From the NCBI GenBank assembly GCA_037957365.1, contig JARHVA010000006.1:10808001-10872000 (forward strand): a DNA stretch of 64,000 bases. The letters are read 5' to 3'. The translations under genes and the position numbers were made by a program. Source of the DNA: Torreya grandis. Its lineage: Eukaryota; Streptophyta; Pinopsida; Cupressales; Taxaceae. Position 1 is the stretch's first letter. Each line of letters opens with the position of its first letter. The notes below the pieces were generated by a model. The model was not told where the DNA came from. It saw only the letters and a program-made list of their open reading frames with translations, and did no database searches. Below, piece by piece: positions 38,891 to 51,519 of the stretch.

Positions 38891-40330
38891 TGAATTGATG
38901 TTTTACAACCCTAATGCACATCCTAACCATTCTCTTGATATTTTTCTCAAACCATTCTCTAACCATCCTCCACTTACCCAAACCTATGACAATCAATTTG
39001 AACCATCTTCATCTCATGAGGCACACATAATCAACATCATCATAAATGAGCCCATGGAGGATGAGCCTCATATTCCCATTTCCTCTTCACTAATGTCACC
39101 TATGGAAGAAGCAAATTCACCTCTTACCCCTTCAGAGACCCAAGTACAAGGATCTATAACCCCCACTTCTCTGCTTGATCAAACCATATCCATGCCCACC
39201 TCTCCTTTCATAGAATTGGTCATTGATCTAACCACCCCTTCCTCTACCCCACCAAGTGAAATGATAAAACTCACATCTTCTCCTTTGGAAACCCTAGAAA
39301 AGGAAGGATCCAAGACCATACCTATATCCTTGATCAAATAAACATCCCCTCTCTTAATCACCCCACAAGAAACCATTGTTTTAGAACCTTATAGCTAAAG
39401 TAGAGATGAATGAATCATCCCCTCTTCTTCACCTAAGGGCTTGACATTTGAAACAATAAATCAAGGAAAAAAACCCATTTATAAGCCCTTTTCTCAGTTA
39501 GTGTAAAGTTTGGAATTTGCCTCACAAGCCAACCTGGATAGAACCACTTCTTACCATAATTTGGGTCTCCCATACCAAAATAAAACCAAGCCCTTAACCT
39601 CATTATCATCCACTTTCTAACTTATTACCACCCCATCATCAAACATCTCTTTCCCCTAAGATGTGAGGGAACCATAGCACCCACCTCCACCTAGATCATC
39701 TCATAATTTTCTATCTAGTCCAGTAAAGAATTTGGGTATCCTTCCCACACCTAACATTACCCATCCCCCATCAAATCAAGCCTAACCCCATCTAGGCTAA
39801 CTAACAAACCACCAAACAAGATGGACTGAAGGGTACAATTACTTAAACCTCATCCTTAATTTATGCCACCTCCTTCTCATTTTCCATCTATTTTGGGACC
39901 CCACCCCTCTACCATCATATTCACTTATTCTACTTCAATTAAACCAACATCCTTTTCTATGCCTACCCCTCCACTACCTACACTATCAACTTCTTCATCA
40001 TTCTTAGCTAATTTATCCCCCTCTACTTTTCCACCTATTATCAACCCCTCATCCTCTACTTCAAAACCATCTACCATTAACTAGATCATAACTAAGCTAA
40101 CCCAATCTAAACCATCTACCAAAATTTCCTAACCACCAAACTTTTCTAAGGTTAAGACCAAGCCTAAGAAGGTTCTTATTTCCCCAATGAGCATGTCAAC
40201 ACCCTTAACACCTCTGAAGGAATCTTACTCTATTATTTTATAGAGGTTGTTGAAAACCTCTTCCATTAAACTTCCACCTATTAAACAATTCACCCTTTCT
40301 AACACCAACCCTCTTGGTTTAATGATACTC
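38891..40330 (+). pseudogene. Element D Pro/Ser/Thr-rich spacer
   Basis: Low-complexity translation (open at 38,895-39,341 and 39,863-40,084) rich in Pro, Ser, Thr and Asn, with no fold expected. It lies between two zinc-like motifs, which is longer than the usual gag-protease linker. Confidence 0.5.
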
Positions 40331-40974
40331 AAATATGTGTGTACCATAGGACACTAGGACATAACATAGAGAGTTTCAAAGCTCTCCAAGCTCTTGTTCA
40401 TCACTTATATGAGGATGATGATCTATCATCAAGTGAACCACTTTCACCTACCTTACCAACCCAACCAATCCAACCACTATCCCAACCTATGTTGACTTCC
40501 TCAATCTCATCTATATGCAAGGACAAGGAGCTGAAGCAATCACCCAATTCAATTGAGCCCATTGTCCATACCATCCACATGATTACCTAATCTTAAGCAC
40601 AATAAAGAGGTAAAGGAAGAGCCAATGTGTTCATTCCATGGACATATCCCTTAACTTATCAACCTCCTAATCAGGACCAAACACCAACACCACCACCTAG
40701 GCCATTACCTAGACCCATAGTATCCATCCTAAGTGTACCTCCCACTAATTCCTTTGCATCCATTCAACAAACCATGTTGTAGTAACTTCATCAAGTATTG
40801 ATGAAGATGAGCCTTTATGAATTGATCGAGACCTTGCCTCATCATCGTAAAGCATTAATAGATGCCCTATAATTCATTAATATTCATCAAGATGACCCTC
40901 TAACATTTTGTCACTATCATCTTATAAGATTCTAAGATACCTCAATCACACTCTGAGGAATCTAACCAACCTAT
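40331..40974 (+). pseudogene. Element D second zinc-like motif and pre-protease segment
   Basis: CVYHRTLGHNIESF at about 40,336-40,377 follows the C-x2-H-x4-H-x4-C pattern with the last Cys changed to Phe. It is followed by KALQALVHHLYEDDDLSSSE, the usual helix after this motif in Tat gag. The same motif type is seen in element E (31.07 kb) and, on the minus strand, in element G (59.8 kb). Confidence 0.7.
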
Positions 40975-41434
40975 ATTTGTCACCATATATATCAATCACA
41001 TCCATGTCAAAAGGGTGATGATTGATGGAGGATCTATCTCTAACATAATCTCCTTTCATTATTTTGATCAGTTATATTTACCAAAGAATATCATGGCCAA
41101 AAGTACAATAATTTTTCACTTCTTCAATGCCATCGTGGCCACTACCTTAGGGACCATTATTATTCAAATACGCTTAGGACCTCAGACCATCCCTAAGATA
41201 TTTTATGTTATAGAAGGTGAATTCCAATATAACATTCTGCTCAAATGCCCTTGGATTTGGGCTATGAGTTCCATCCCTTCCACTTTACATCATTGTGTTA
41301 AATTCGAATATGAAAGGCAAGTCATAAACATCAAGGCTGATCCAAATCCATTTACATGTTGTAACATGACCTATAGGCATAATGATGTCCTTCCACCTTT
41401 ATCTCCCTCAAAGTCAACCAATCCCTCAACATAA
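40975..41434 (+). pseudogene. pol: Element D protease
   Basis: The active-site segment VMIDGGSISNIISF (DGGS variant common in Tat-type elements) is intact. It is followed by LPKNIMAKSTIIFHFF, GTIIIQIRLGP and a hydrophobic YVIEGEFQYNILLKCPWIW stretch equivalent to the G-R-P-W ending. Open across 41,015-41,434 without a stop, so the domain itself is almost undamaged. Confidence 0.85.
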
Positions 41435-42380
41435 TTGCACCATCAACCACCACCCATAGTGCTTCTACCCTTAATAATGATGAAGCCTCAACTAGTGCAT
41501 TTATCCCTTCTTCCTAGATTCTCATTAAGGATTCTTGACACAAACTTTCCAATGCCTTTCTCTTAGGGAATACTAACTTTTAGCCTTAGATGCCTTTCCC
41601 ACTCCCCAATAATATGGGAATCTTCAAAAAGACCCTTATTATGACCCCAATATAGTTACCATTATCCCCTTTAGAATTTACAACAATCAAACATACTATA
41701 TCTATGGGGGACTTAATCGAACACTCCTCATTCCTCTCACCACTCCATATGTTCAACCTTTCACTTCTGATTTCTACTATCTAAGCAACCCAACCTTTGC
41801 AAGAACATATATTCACCATTGTACTTAGAAAGGATTTGGTATGTGCCTATATGAAAAAGGACCTCACAAATTGTCCATTATCAAGACTCAGAAGCCTTGT
41901 GAGTTCTTTGGGCTTAGGTTTGAACCACTAGAAGAACCCACCTCACCAAAACCTATTGATATCCCCATGAAAGAGATTCCATATTTTCCTAATACACCTT
42001 CTCAATATAAAGACTCTAACATCATCCCATCCAATTTTTTTTTATTAGTACCACTAGTTTAGGCCCACTTACTTATCAGCATGGTGGCCAAACTAAAACC
42101 TTTCCTCTCATCCACCCCAAAATGATCAACCATGATTCACCAGCCATCTATACTATTTAGTACCAAGATGACAATTCTATCCTCACTTACCTTGGTGTAG
42201 GAGACTCTCCCATTTATAAATCCTTCCCTCTATAAAACTAGACCATGCTCAATGAATTAACTATTGATGTTAACTTAGGAACCCAGGAGAATCCTTGTAT
42301 CATTTAATTAGGCCAATCCTTGGACTCAAATGAGCAATTTGATTATCCCACCTTCCTTCAAGATTGTAGCATCACATTTT
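41435..42380 (+). pseudogene. pol: Element D protease-RT linker
   Basis: Linker sequence. The open piece 41,841-42,062 reads MCLYEKGPHKLSIIKTQKP and EPLEEPTSP, as in the glycine/proline-rich tail after protease of related elements. No catalytic motif. Confidence 0.5.
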
Positions 42381-43200
42381 CTTGGTCTTATTAGGATATG
42401 CCTAGGATTGACCCCTCCATCACCCTTTATAACATCATTACCCATCTAGAGGCAAAGTTGGTACAGTAAAAGCTTTTTAAAATACACCTTTGTATAGTTC
42501 TCATCAAGGAAGAACTTCAACATATTTTATCCATCAACTTTATTCATCCCATTGACTACCCACAATGGGTGTCTAATATTGTTCCCATCACCAATCCCAT
42601 TGGGGGACTCTACCTTTGTGTGGATTTTTGAGACCTTAACCTTGCATGCCCCAAATATGACTTTCCTTTACCCAAAATTGACCAACTAGTTGAACTTACC
42701 ACAATTCATGAGATGTTATCCCTCATGGATGGCTTTTTAAGATACAATCAGATCCTGATCGCCCCCTTAGACCAACATAAAACTACCTTCACTACTCCTT
42801 GGGGAACCTTCTGCTATCGAGTCGTGCCTTTTGGCTTAAAAAATGTAGGAGCAACATATCAATGGGCCATAACCTATGTCTTCCATGATCATGTTCATAA
42901 AATTATAAAGGAATATGTGGATGATCTCCTCAAAAAATATAAACACTACAAGGACCATTTATCTATTTTTACTATCATTTTTTATCAACTAATCCAATTC
43001 CATGTTCAGTGCAATCCTAAAAAATGCATTTTTGGGGTTCTGTCTAGAAAGCTTCTAAGATTTATCATCTCCCTTCATGAAATTGAGATTAAACCTGCTA
43101 AAGTCAAGGCCATCCTAGAAATGCTTCCTCCAACAAACCTTAAGCAACATCATAGTCTACAGGGAAAACTCCAATCTATCTGTCACTTCATCTCTTAATT
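42381..43200 (+). pseudogene. pol: Element D reverse transcriptase
   Basis: The pre-RT segment contains PRIDPSITLYNI. Finger and palm motifs are YPQWVSNIVPITN, LCVDF, LACPKYDFPLPKID, LSLMDGFLRYNQI (catalytic Asp kept), TTFTTPWGTFCYRVVPFGL, GATYQWAIT and YVDDLL with both Asp kept (42,914-42,925). A stop replaces Arg in the VDF-R-DLN motif. 42,713-43,198 is open. The end of the thumb is included in the 395-bp duplication. Confidence 0.9.
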
Positions 43201-43818
43201 ATTAGACAGATCCCAACTTTTTCACCACCTCTTGAAGAAAGACACCTCTTTTAGATGGACCAAATATTATCAACAAGCCTTTGATTCACTCAAATATTAC
43301 TCACTTTTTCCACCTATTCTTATATACCTAGGGATGATCAGCCTTTCTACCTTTAAGTATCCACCATTGATCACTCTTTAGGTGACATATTATCTCATCA
43401 GGATGAACAAAACAAGGAGCAAATTTTTGAGGTTTTGTATAGAAAGCTTCTAATATTTATCATCTCCCTTCATGGAATTGAGATTAAACCTACTAAATTC
43501 AAGGCCATCTTAGAAATGCTTCCTCCAAAAAACCTTAAGCAACTTCATAGTCTCCAGGGAAAACTCCAATCTATCTGTCACTTCATCTCTTAATTATCAA
43601 ATAGATGCCAACTCTTTCACCACCTCTTGAAGAAAGACACCTCTTTTAGATGGACCAAATATTATCAACAAGCCTTTGATTCACTCAAAGAGTACTCACT
43701 TTTTCCACCTAGTCTTATCCACCTAGGGATGATCAACCTTTCTACCTTTAAGTATCCACCATTGATCACTCTTTATGTGAAATATTAGCTCATCGGGATG
43801 AACAAAACAAGGAGCAAG
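43029..43818 (+). repeat. 395-bp tandem duplication inside element D pol
   Basis: 43,029-43,423 and 43,424-43,818 are direct copies with no length change and about 25 mismatches by eye. They cover the RT thumb and the start of RNase H. The second copy starts within the word ATTTTTG that also begins the first, pointing to slippage or unequal recombination at short homology. It forces the RT thumb to be read twice and disrupts the protein. Confidence 0.93.
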
Positions 43819-44100
43819 CCATTTACTATATCAGTCACATGATTCTAGAGTATGAGACATGATATACCCATCCTGAAAAGATTTATCTTGCTCTCACTGA
43901 CCCAACATATTTTATCACTAACACCAACCCACTCAACTATATGCTCCAAGCCATACCAAAATCAATGTATGGCTAAGTGGCTTATGCTTCTAGCTAAGTT
44001 TGATCTTGAGTTTCTTCACCAAAAATCCATAAGGGGTAGGTCATTGCTGATAAATTATTTGAAGCCCCTCTCCTAGATAACTAGCCCATTCCATTAACAT
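43201..44100 (+). pseudogene. pol: Element D canonical RNase H (with duplicated start)
   Basis: Segments include KKDTSFRWTKYYQQAFDSLK (twice because of the duplication) and STIDHSLG (catalytic Asp position). After the second copy come YYISHMILEYET, YTHPEKIYLALT and a region where the frame shifts near 43,852. The end is a PLLDN segment leading directly into the second RNase H. Confidence 0.75.
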
Positions 44101-44150
44101 TTATTGATGAGTCTATTGCAACTCTTTCTCAAGGAGAACCCTCTTACCAA

Positions 44151-44560
44151 ATGACCATGTTTTTTTATCACTCTAAATGCCCACATGGTGGGGGTACAGG
44201 CATAATTATCATGCCCCTTCATGGTGAACCTCTTCCACTATCCTTTAAACTCAACTTTGAATGTACTAACAACATGGCAGAATATGAAGCTTTGGTCATC
44301 AGTCTCCAAACTGATCTCACCTTAAAAATTATAACCATTTCTATCTTCAGTGATTCTCAACTCATGATTAACCAAATTAATGGGTCCTATTTATGTAAAA
44401 ATGACATTTTATAAAAGTATAAGCTCTTCATTGATGAGCTCTTAACATTTTTTTACCGATATCAAATCCAATTAGTGCCTCAATCTACTAAATTTTTTGT
44501 AGACACAATGGCCTTTCTTGCATCTCAAATACCCTCTCAACCTATTGAATCCCAATTATT
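44151..44560 (+). pseudogene. pol: Element D Tat-type (archaeal-like) RNase H
   Basis: The order after canonical RNase H is the usual Tat arrangement. The motif FFYHSKCPHGGGTGIIIM has Tyr (44,166-44,168) where the first catalytic Asp is expected. Glu in NNMAEYEALVIS, Asp in IFSDSQLMINQI and Asp in FFVDTMAFLAS are kept. One stop near 44,412. Useful as the reference for identifying the upstream module in element A. Confidence 0.85.
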
Positions 44561-45120
44561 TATCACCATCCACCATTTCATTAGGCCCTCATATATCAGT
44601 TGAGACCTTTTACCCATCTATAGTGTGGAGTCATCTCTTTTTGATGTCTGGTATGACCAAACCTTTAATTACCTTAACCTAGGCATCATTCCCCCTGACC
44701 TCTCAAAGAATTCCCAGAAGGCCTTTGTACAGGGCACCTCTTGTTATACAATACTAGGGGGAATCCTATATAAACATGGCTTTGATGGTATTTTCCTCCA
44801 TTGTTTATGTAATCACAAGATTCCTCATGCCATCAAAGAAACCCATGATGGATTTTGTGGGGGACATGTTAGTGGTCTCGTTATCACCAAAAGAATCCTA
44901 CACCTGGGTTACTATTGGCATACCCTCAATCAAGATTGTTGTGACTATGTAAAGAGGTGTGTTAAATGCCAACAACATGCTAACTTACATCACGTGCCAA
45001 CTCATAGCCTTTAGGTATCCATGGATTATTGTCCCTTCTCACAGTGTTTGAGGGGATTATATTCGTTAAGTTGATCCCACTTCAGGTCTATTTTTAGTCT
45101 TTTTCAAAACAAAGCATTGT
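44561..45120 (+). pseudogene. pol: Element D integrase N-terminal domain; catalytic core missing
   Basis: 44,625-45,014 is open and ends in an intact zinc-binding HHCC domain: THDGFCGGH, LGYYWHTLNQDC, then CVKCQQHAN. After a stop at 45,012 a degraded stretch with the CPFSQ word and a D-Y-I motif marks the start of the core. Similarity then ends near 45,090-45,120. Neither the second catalytic Asp nor the Glu region could be found downstream, so most of the core and the C-terminal domain are absent. Confidence 0.8.
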
Positions 45121-48100
45121 ACCCTATTCTTAATGTGCTTGGTTGGTGTTTTCCTCACAAATTTTACCATCTAGTGTTGCAACAACAATAATCATTCTTT
45201 TTAAATTCAATGAGATTATAAGAACCATAACCATACTAATAATAACCATAACCATAACATTCATAAGTATCCACACAACCTTAAGCATGATACCATTCAA
45301 CCAGTGACATCCAACACATTTTGTACATAAAAAACTATGCAATATTTTATTTAGGGTGTGAGGAATTACATAATACATACATAGTCATCATATTACACAT
45401 GGCCTAAAGCACATGCATACATTATTTTCCTACCTAAGTATTAGACCAATTATTTGGTGACTCTAGATTTGTGTTTAGTCATCCTTCTACTTTATTACTT
45501 CTAAGAATTATGTTGACATGCATACATCAGCATACCTTATGAAGAAGGCATAATTTATTTAAGAAAGTTTATCCCATGAGCTAGATGGTAGTATTAGTGA
45601 AATATGAGGGGATGTCACTCATGTTCATTGTTGCTATTGTTATTGATGATGAATTGGGTTGAAGATGGTAGTATTAGTGTGTGAAGGGACATACACCATC
45701 ATTTACAATGTAAAATTGAATGATGATTGTGTGAAGGTAGATGTGCTCACATGAAGGACATGATCTAATCCTAGTAATAGTCCTTATCATGATTCTTTAA
45801 ATAGAATACCTGCCCATTCTTCCTCACTAACCTGGTTCTCTATTCTATCAATCAAGAAGATCATATAATGTCATTGATTCCTTTGAATAGTCTTCCCTCT
45901 AGAAACAGTCATGTCTACCAACCTTTTCACATGGACACATCACCCTTGATATGATTGGTCATCTTGATAAAGCCATTATGCACCATCATAATATCTTTTT
46001 GTTGCCTTTATCATCTAATTCGATCTAATGTCTTTCCTTACTTTGTCATCTAGTGACCCTTGTAGGCCTAGTGGTCATTTGCATCATTATCATATTTAGC
46101 TTGGTTGACATAAATTGGCTTCCAACCATGGGTTGCTGTAACAATCACACCTTTAAAATTGCCACTATTATTGGTGGTGGTAACTCCCAAATCCTTGCCA
46201 CTATATAAAATCTTCCATCAAATGTAGGATACCATGAATTCACACTAATACATTATTAACCTTCTTATCCCCTCTACCCTCCTCTTACTACCAACTCATT
46301 GGCATAAGCTCTAAATGTTATACCCCAACCATTGGTAGTACCTACTCCAACATGGAAGTCTCTTCTTTTGTGCCAATTGAATGTTCATCTATAGCAAGGG
46401 AACCACCATCTTCCCTTGGCCATAAATCTTCTCGTTGGTTAAGCCCAAACTAGTAGAACCAATAAGTATTTGGTGCTATCAAGCTGGGATAGAGGATGTA
46501 GACATGGCCACCATTTTTCTAGCCTACCCATCCAACTCTTAAATCAAGCAAGGTCCATCCTCTATTGCTCACCATGCTACTAACTTCCTTACTTTTAGAA
46601 TCTACTTAATTGTCAAATAAATTCTTTACAGGTCATCACTTTTCTATTGCCCTTAAAAATTAGCTCATAGCAGTGATGAACCTTGGCCAAAGTGACTCTG
46701 AAAATATGGATAGACCTCCACCTCATAAAACTCAACTCATAGTAGTAAACACTATCTCCAAACTCTTACCCTTGTATAATTCTAGAATGTGTAACCTCCT
46801 AATAGAGGCACCTTTTCTTTGGATTAGTTCTATTGAAGATCAATTATGGTACTTAGCATTGTGTTCCCTTCTAATTTATCCTACCTTTCCCATCTATATC
46901 TCTCATCCTACTAAGTGTTGGATCATTATGGTAACTATTTACCAATCTACACCATTCATTTTCATGGACACCTTCACCAAAACCCAAAAGTATTATTTTA
47001 CAAAGCCTTCTCTCTCAACCCAAACCAACCCATGTGATCCATCAAATTGGGCTAGCCAATTTAAACACAACTCACCCAAACCTTGTTGAACTACATTGGC
47101 CTGATTTCCATGGACTATGTAGGCATTTTTTCACTTCTAAGGGCATCTCAGCCACTAACAACTAATTCCCAACCCCTTTTTCTTCTCACTCATTTTCATC
47201 ACTAACAGTGCCCTCTTGCTTAGGGCATCTTACATCAAGTAAGCTTTGAATTATTTCTTCAATATATTTATGTTTTAATACCATCTAATACTTCCTCTTA
47301 ATTTTTTCCATCATTGTTGGGAGAACCAAATCAGCCTAAGGTCTTTTTTAGCTATGTAGGTAATTCTAGTTACTGAGGTCAGCTCATCCACATCCTTTAT
47401 TTTATTTTCCCTTCTCACCTAAAAAAGCTTACTCCACTTCTCTACCTATCCCCTCACCACCTCCCTCCCTTCATCTTGTCAATCTCTTTTAACCACTTTT
47501 CTATATTGTAAATCTCTTTTAACATAAGGGTTGACAACCTTTCTCATTGTCACCTCTTAACTCCCATAAAACCACCACCTACTCTACCTCACTAGCCTCC
47601 TTGTCACCTTTCTTTGTGCATACTTCATATCTCACTCCCTCACCCACTTCTCATGTTTTTGGTCTCTCTCTCCACTTATTACCAATCTTGTCCTTTATCC
47701 CCTTCAATTTCTTTTACCATCCTCATCATCTCCCCTCACCCTTGGTTATTTATCATACCCTCTTTATCACTCTCTTTTCCTCACCAATTCCACATCATAC
47801 TATGTACCTTGAAATATTTCTATTTATTCTTTTACTATACTTTTTATTTACGTGTACCACCACTCTCTGCCATTTCTCCATTTTTCCCAACATACCCATT
47901 TTTCATTCTTCTTGTTTGATTTTTTCCCATCTTTTCATCCTTTTTGTCTTCTTTTTTCCTCCATAACTAGTTTCTCCCTGAGTATTTATCCTTTGAGAAG
48001 CCTTCTATAATTGTTTCTTTTCTTATTCTTAGTTATTGCCTTTTGCCTTTTGTGTTCCCCTTTTCCTCTTTCTATCTCGATACTCACTTGTCTTTTGTAT

Positions 48101-49810
48101 CTGTGTGAGTATCCTTGCTTCAATTCTTCCTTTGTCTTCTTGTCATCCCTGATCTTCATCCTTTATCTTCATCTCATTTCTTTTCATTTTTTTTCACCAT
48201 CCTCTCCCTTTTCTCAATTTCCTTTCATTTTTCTCATCTTGAGGACATTCCTTGTTCTTCTTGACCTTTTTTTTCACTCCTATATGTCCATACCTGGTTC
48301 CTTCCATCCTTCTCCACCTTCATCTTTATATGTGACCTCATCATTTCCTCTACCTATACCTTCATCCATATCCCAGTCCACCTTCACCTCATCCCTTATT
48401 GGATCTCCCTTATGTTCTGTAATTCAACCTCCACCTCTTTAGAGTGTGGTCACTAGTTGTGTTGCTTCTACATCTCCTTATCTACTTCCTCATGTCCTCC
48501 ATACCCTTTATTTAATGCATGAAATCCAAAACCTACTCCCCCATTTAATTAATAATATTATTATTCTCCTCACTCCAAATTATAAAACCTCTTAGCGTAT
48601 TTCTCTAAATTCCCTCAAAACTTAATGCTTATTTATTTTAGGGCACAACTGACTCAAGGATCAAGGGTTCAAATCTTCACCACATCTCATTTACCCACTC
48701 TGCTACTTTGCTTCCCCAAATTATTGAATCATACCCTTCCATAACCTATTAATTACATTATTGTAAAGTGTGGACAATGTCAGCTTATTTGGATGGTGAT
48801 GAAACAACCCATCGAGTCACCACGATAATTTGAGTAGTGCTATATTTTCTAAAGCTTGGTAAAGCATATTTATCCATTTTTTTTAAAATGGTGACAAAAA
48901 TTTCATGCTTGAACTTTTTTTTACAGATTCCTTTTGCATAGTTGACACAATCATCTAATTGCATCCTAGGTAATCTCATCCATCATTTCTACCAAACCAA
49001 TCAAAAAACCATTTGAGACCCATATTTCCCACCCTTGGTGGTTTCCTTTCTCCAAATATCCTTCAACTGTACCTAACTACATGATATCAAATTGGGGCAA
49101 CCAAGTTAACCAACACTCTTCACCTCAAAAGAATAACATTTGGCCTGATGTTATTTTTGGATTTTTGACCATAGAACTATGTAGGCAACATCCATTTTCT
49201 AAGTGTATTTGGAGTCAACTCAACTATCCCTTTTCAACTCATACCCAATCCACCCATGCTTTTACCATATCCACCTTGACGTTGGTTGCTTTTGACCCAA
49301 AATATTTGCATGTTTTGAAAAAACTTTTAACCATAATGACCAACCTTACCATGTTAAAATTTTGAGTGTTTTCACCACCTCATGCATGACCTAACCAATT
49401 GTGTTGTTGTGTAAGAGCACTTCCTACCTTGGATACTTATGACCAACACTGAGCTTGTCTAGATGACTTAATAGGCCTAACTCAATCATCTATGACCAAT
49501 GTTGTAGACTGATTATCCTTATCATGTGTCCTTCTAGGATCAACCTTATTGGTAGCTTTAGTTTATGCATAATCTTGAATATTACACTTAGATTCATTTT
49601 GTGAACCCATTGGCATTTAACATGCCCAACTACCTTGTGGCACCACCTAGTGCCTCCCTACCAACTTTTTATCAAACCTTCACCCAATTTGACTTTCACT
49701 CATTAACTCTCAGTTTGAGGGGGAACACCTCCTCCCATACTCAGATCACCCTAACCTTTGACCAAGTGATTTTTTTAATTTTGAAGCTTGTTAATTCAAA
49801 GTTGCATAAC
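45121..49810 (+). other. Element D long 3' region of unknown content
   Basis: About 4.7 kb between the integrase fragment and the polypurine tract. 46,673-47,089 is open on + (MMNLGQSDSENMDRPPPHKT start), but the minus strand also reads sensibly there, so the coding strand is undecided. 47,150-48,600 is extremely C/T-rich, giving long but unconvincing + frames. 48,979-48,785 on the minus strand (MRLPRMQLDDCVNYAKGICK) looks more protein-like. 49,081-49,800 resembles the conserved non-coding 3' end of related elements and shares words with 12.19 kb in element B. Confidence 0.45.
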
Positions 49811-49824
49811 AAAAAAGGGCAAAA
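49811..49824 (+). promoter_or_regulatory. Polypurine tract of element D
   Basis: AAAAAAGGGCAAAA directly before the TG of the 3' LTR; the plus-strand primer site. Confidence 0.8.
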
Positions 49825-51514
49825 TGTAGACACTAGAAAATTATGCACTTGTATTTTTCAATGACTAAATGCCTCATAACCCCTCCTAAAGACCCCCTAA
49901 ACCTTCTTAAACCTTAACAAACCCCTCTTAACCTATCCAAATCACTATTATTCTAGTCACATAATATCTTTCAAAAATACTATTTGAAATTATTATTCAA
50001 AAATACTATTCACTTTCACTATTCAATGTGGGACCCACTATCACTATTCATGATGACATGGCAAGTGGCATGACATGTGACATGGAAAATGACATGACTA
50101 GTGGCATGGCATGTGACATGTAAAGTGACATAGAAGGTGATTTTGGAGGTGATATGGCAAGTGACATTGCTTAGAAGTGAGGTGGCTTAATGTGAGACAT
50201 CTTACCCCACTTGGGACCCTTCCTAAAGTACTTGATGACCTCATTTAAGCATCATAAGGCCCCCCCTTGAAATATCACAAATTTACCCTCAAGGGACCAT
50301 TATTAAACATGTATTTTACCTTCACACATGAAATTAACCTCCAAAATAAGATACCTACCTCTTTAAGACAAAGGGCACCCATTTTTGACTTCTTAACCCA
50401 AATGGGACACTCACCAACCCAAATGGGAATCCCCACCCACATAATTTTAAATAATTAATCCACCACATATAAAATGGTTCCATACCTCTAGTATTCCTCT
50501 TTTTTCATGACTCTTCATAACATATGCTATAAATACCCACCTCTCCTTTACCTAGGGTTAATTAAATTAGAAAGTGATAAAATAGTATTTTTTATTATTA
50601 ACATTTTGTTATAGGTTTTTGGAGGAGGTTATCCAATTAAGAAGGAGTTCATCCTCATCTTGGAGAATAAAATATTCAAATCATCTAAGCTCTATCGGAA
50701 TCACTCTAGGATTTCATCAACAACACCATCATCGCTAACCATCTTAAAGGTAACCTTGTTTGTTTATTTCATTTCAAATTATTATCTCATTTTGCCTCTT
50801 CTCTCTTGAATTCTAAACCCCATCATTGGCCTATTATTTATTAAGTTCTAAACTATGACCCCTTTACCTCTTCTTTTTATCCTTTTATCCCATTTATCCC
50901 ATTTACTTCATTTTCACCTTCATCCCATTTATCCAGTTGCCCCTTTACCCATTTGCCCCTTTTACCATATTTGTTCTCTTGACCATTTACCTCTTTTCAA
51001 CCCTTACCATTTTACCATTTCAACCACTTACAAACCTTAAATAAACCATCCTTTTGACCCTTACCAAATTACCAAACTAAAATCATAACCCTTAACTTGG
51101 CCAATTTTTAGCATTAGCATTATTCAAACTACTTGCTTAAGTTTAATCATCTTATCAAAGTATTTTAGTTTCTTAATTAATTTACTATTTTCAGTCTCAA
51201 TTTGTTATTATTTTATGCTATCATTCATTCATTATATCAAACTTAACTTGTTTTAAAGTAGGTGGATTGACAGCCTCCTAGAAAGCTTTCACTTCTAGGA
51301 TGTAGCTTACGCTAGGCAATCCACTCATCTCCTTGTCTAATAAACAAGTGTGTGGTAGTGTTTTCTTATTTTCAGGTATTATTCCCTATCCAAATAAGAT
51401 TTCTCCATAATCATCTGAATTCAATGTACTTTTAACAAGTATTTCTACACACCCTTTTTCACTAGTTTCTTTCTTCGAAAACTAAGAATAAGCAAAAAAA
51501 AATAGAGAGAAACA
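49825..51514 (+). repeat. Element D 3' LTR (1,690 bp)
   Basis: Direct repeat of 34,389-36,081 with TG...CA ends, the same short-repeat block (50,052-50,170) and a conserved TATA box (50,528-50,535). Followed by CTATC. Confidence 0.93.
50528..50535 (+). promoter_or_regulatory. TATA box of D 3' LTR
   Basis: TATAAATA, equivalent to 35,089-35,096. Confidence 0.55.
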
Positions 51515-51519
51515 CTATC
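51515..51519. repeat. Target-site duplication CTATC, right copy (element D)
   Basis: Identical to 34,384-34,388. Confidence 0.92.

Larger units (their letters stand above)
34389..51514 (+). mobile_element. Element D: complete 17.1-kb Tat-type LTR retrotransposon nested in E
   Basis: Both LTRs start TGTAGACACT and end AAACA. The 5' LTR is followed by a primer-binding site and the 3' LTR is preceded by a polypurine tract; a 5-bp duplication CTATC flanks the whole. Internal order is leader, gag, Pro/Ser/Thr-rich spacer, protease, RT, RNase H, Tat-type RNase H, integrase N-terminal part, then a long region of unknown content. All genes are broken. The LTRs differ at roughly one base in eight over the first 110 bp by eye, so the insertion is old although younger than E. 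Confidence 0.93.

Noticed and set aside
47547..48442. Long overlapping + strand open frames with hydrophobic, Ser/Phe/Leu-rich products
   Set aside because: The region is almost pure C/T, which removes stop codons; several frames are open at once and no domain is visible.
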